From: JANWHZ01 sp035758575
GTDB lineage: Bacteria; Patescibacteriota; Saccharimonadia; Saccharimonadales; UBA4665
Length of the DNA stretch: 40,950 nucleotides
Assembly (NCBI GenBank): GCA_035758575.1
Contig: DASTXH010000003.1
Span: forward strand, 1-40,950
Direction: 5' to 3'
Every line of letters starts with the position of its first letter. The first letter of the stretch is position 1. The notes under the pieces were generated by a model. That model was not told where the DNA came from. It worked only from the letters and a program-made list of their open reading frames with translations, and ran no database searches. The translations under genes were made by a program, and so were the position numbers. Positions 40,876-40,950 of this stretch are shown here, one piece after another.

Positions 40876-40950
40876 GCCATGCGGAGCATCCCTGGCGCAA
40901 TTGTTAGTGTTTTGTACAACTTCCTTCGGCAGCTCGGGATGTTTGAGGCG
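40876..40950 (-). repeat. 75-nt inverted repeat, right arm
   Basis: The partner of 40731-40805, separated by 70 nt. It runs to the last base of the window, so the repeat may be longer. On the plus strand one open frame reads MRSIPGAIVSVLYNFLRQ then LGMFEA; the inverted left arm, read on the minus strand in the matching frame, gives MWNVPGAPVGGTDNFLRR then LDLFEA. Confidence 0.75.

Larger units (their letters stand above)
40446..40950. other. Hairpin-rich region without a convincing gene
   Basis: This 505-nt stretch holds no gene that I can support. It contains hairpins at 40498-40515, 40559-40580, 40586-40605, 40614-40638 (10-bp stem), a TGACAAC-CGCCTCGAC stem closing at 40700-40767, and a near-perfect palindrome at 40810-40834 (ACCACCAGTGCACTGGTGGT). 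Both strands stay open over much of it because of its composition, so open frames here are weak evidence. Candidates are a large structured RNA, an integration or recombination site, or the edge of a mobile element. It continues past the window end. Confidence 0.6.

Noticed and set aside
40374..40919. Long minus-strand open frame over the right end
   Set aside because: It overlaps the end of the PfkB gene, crosses all the hairpins, has no recognised motif and no ribosome site. All three frames on both strands are partly open here, as expected from composition.
40446..40950. RNase P, tmRNA, SRP RNA or group I/II intron
   Set aside because: I looked for their conserved cores by eye and saw none. 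A covariance search would settle it.
40731..40950. Diversity-generating retroelement template/variable pair
   Set aside because: The arms are inverted, differences are not adenine-biased and no reverse transcriptase is seen.
1..40950. UGA recoding as glycine (as in some CPR lineages)
   Set aside because: TGA occurs as a normal terminal codon (e.g. rpiB, rpe) and families end at the expected length; no in-frame UGA readthrough is needed.
1..40950. CRISPR array or prophage
   Set aside because: No regularly spaced direct repeats and no phage structural or integrase genes were seen.

Overview
The window looks like a chromosomal segment from a small-genome bacterium, most plausibly Patescibacteria/CPR and probably Saccharibacteria (TM7). 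This placement is inferred from very compact gene packing, many start codons sitting 6-7 nt after a TATACT/TACAAT box (leaderless transcripts), and housekeeping genes interleaved with short proteins that resemble nothing I recognise. TAA, TAG and TGA all act as ordinary stops. No CRISPR array, prophage or insertion sequence with a recognisable transposase is visible.

Layout. 1-860: tRNA-Gln(CUG) on the minus strand and a six-helix membrane protein. 900-3270: a SAM-type riboswitch with terminator, a frameshifted homocysteine S-methyltransferase and metK. 3325-5855: an ABC-2 exporter pair. 5852-8549 (minus): a PEBP/YbhB protein, rarA and a CNNM/CBS membrane protein. 8778-11973: two unknown proteins, then queA and tgt. 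11995-16331: a coiled-coil protein, a DUF475 protein, a membrane protein, an L,D-transpeptidase and a 498-residue unknown membrane protein. 16438-20907: rmuC, a membrane protein, a GH63-like hydrolase and small proteins. 20904-26792: yajQ, pheS, pheT and a DUF2207 protein. 26860-31300: an exporter ABC protein, a Nudix protein, an FKBP isomerase, a glutaredoxin and a glutaredoxin-thioredoxin reductase fusion. 31351-33870: a ferredoxin reductase-like protein, two tiny acidic proteins, inorganic pyrophosphatase and a second Nudix protein. 33973-40445: a central-carbon block with GAPDH, RpiB, Rpe, split transketolase, class II aldolase and a PfkB-family kinase, with an orphan receiver-like gene on the other strand. 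40446-40950: no convincing gene, but dense hairpins and a 75-nt inverted repeat.

How the genes fit together. The methyltransferase and metK would turn homocysteine into methionine and then SAM under SAM feedback, but the methyltransferase is broken just before its CC zinc ligands. QueA consumes SAM after Tgt has inserted preQ1 into tRNA. The 34-40.4 kb block links triose-phosphate, pentose-phosphate and hexose steps and could run the non-oxidative pentose pathway without a visible transaldolase.

The strongest leads are the SAM riboswitch with its frameshifted target, the overlapping divergent leaderless promoter of yajQ/pheS, the Grx-TrxR fusion, the PfkB kinase beside the aldolase as a candidate phosphofructokinase, and the unexplained structured right end.
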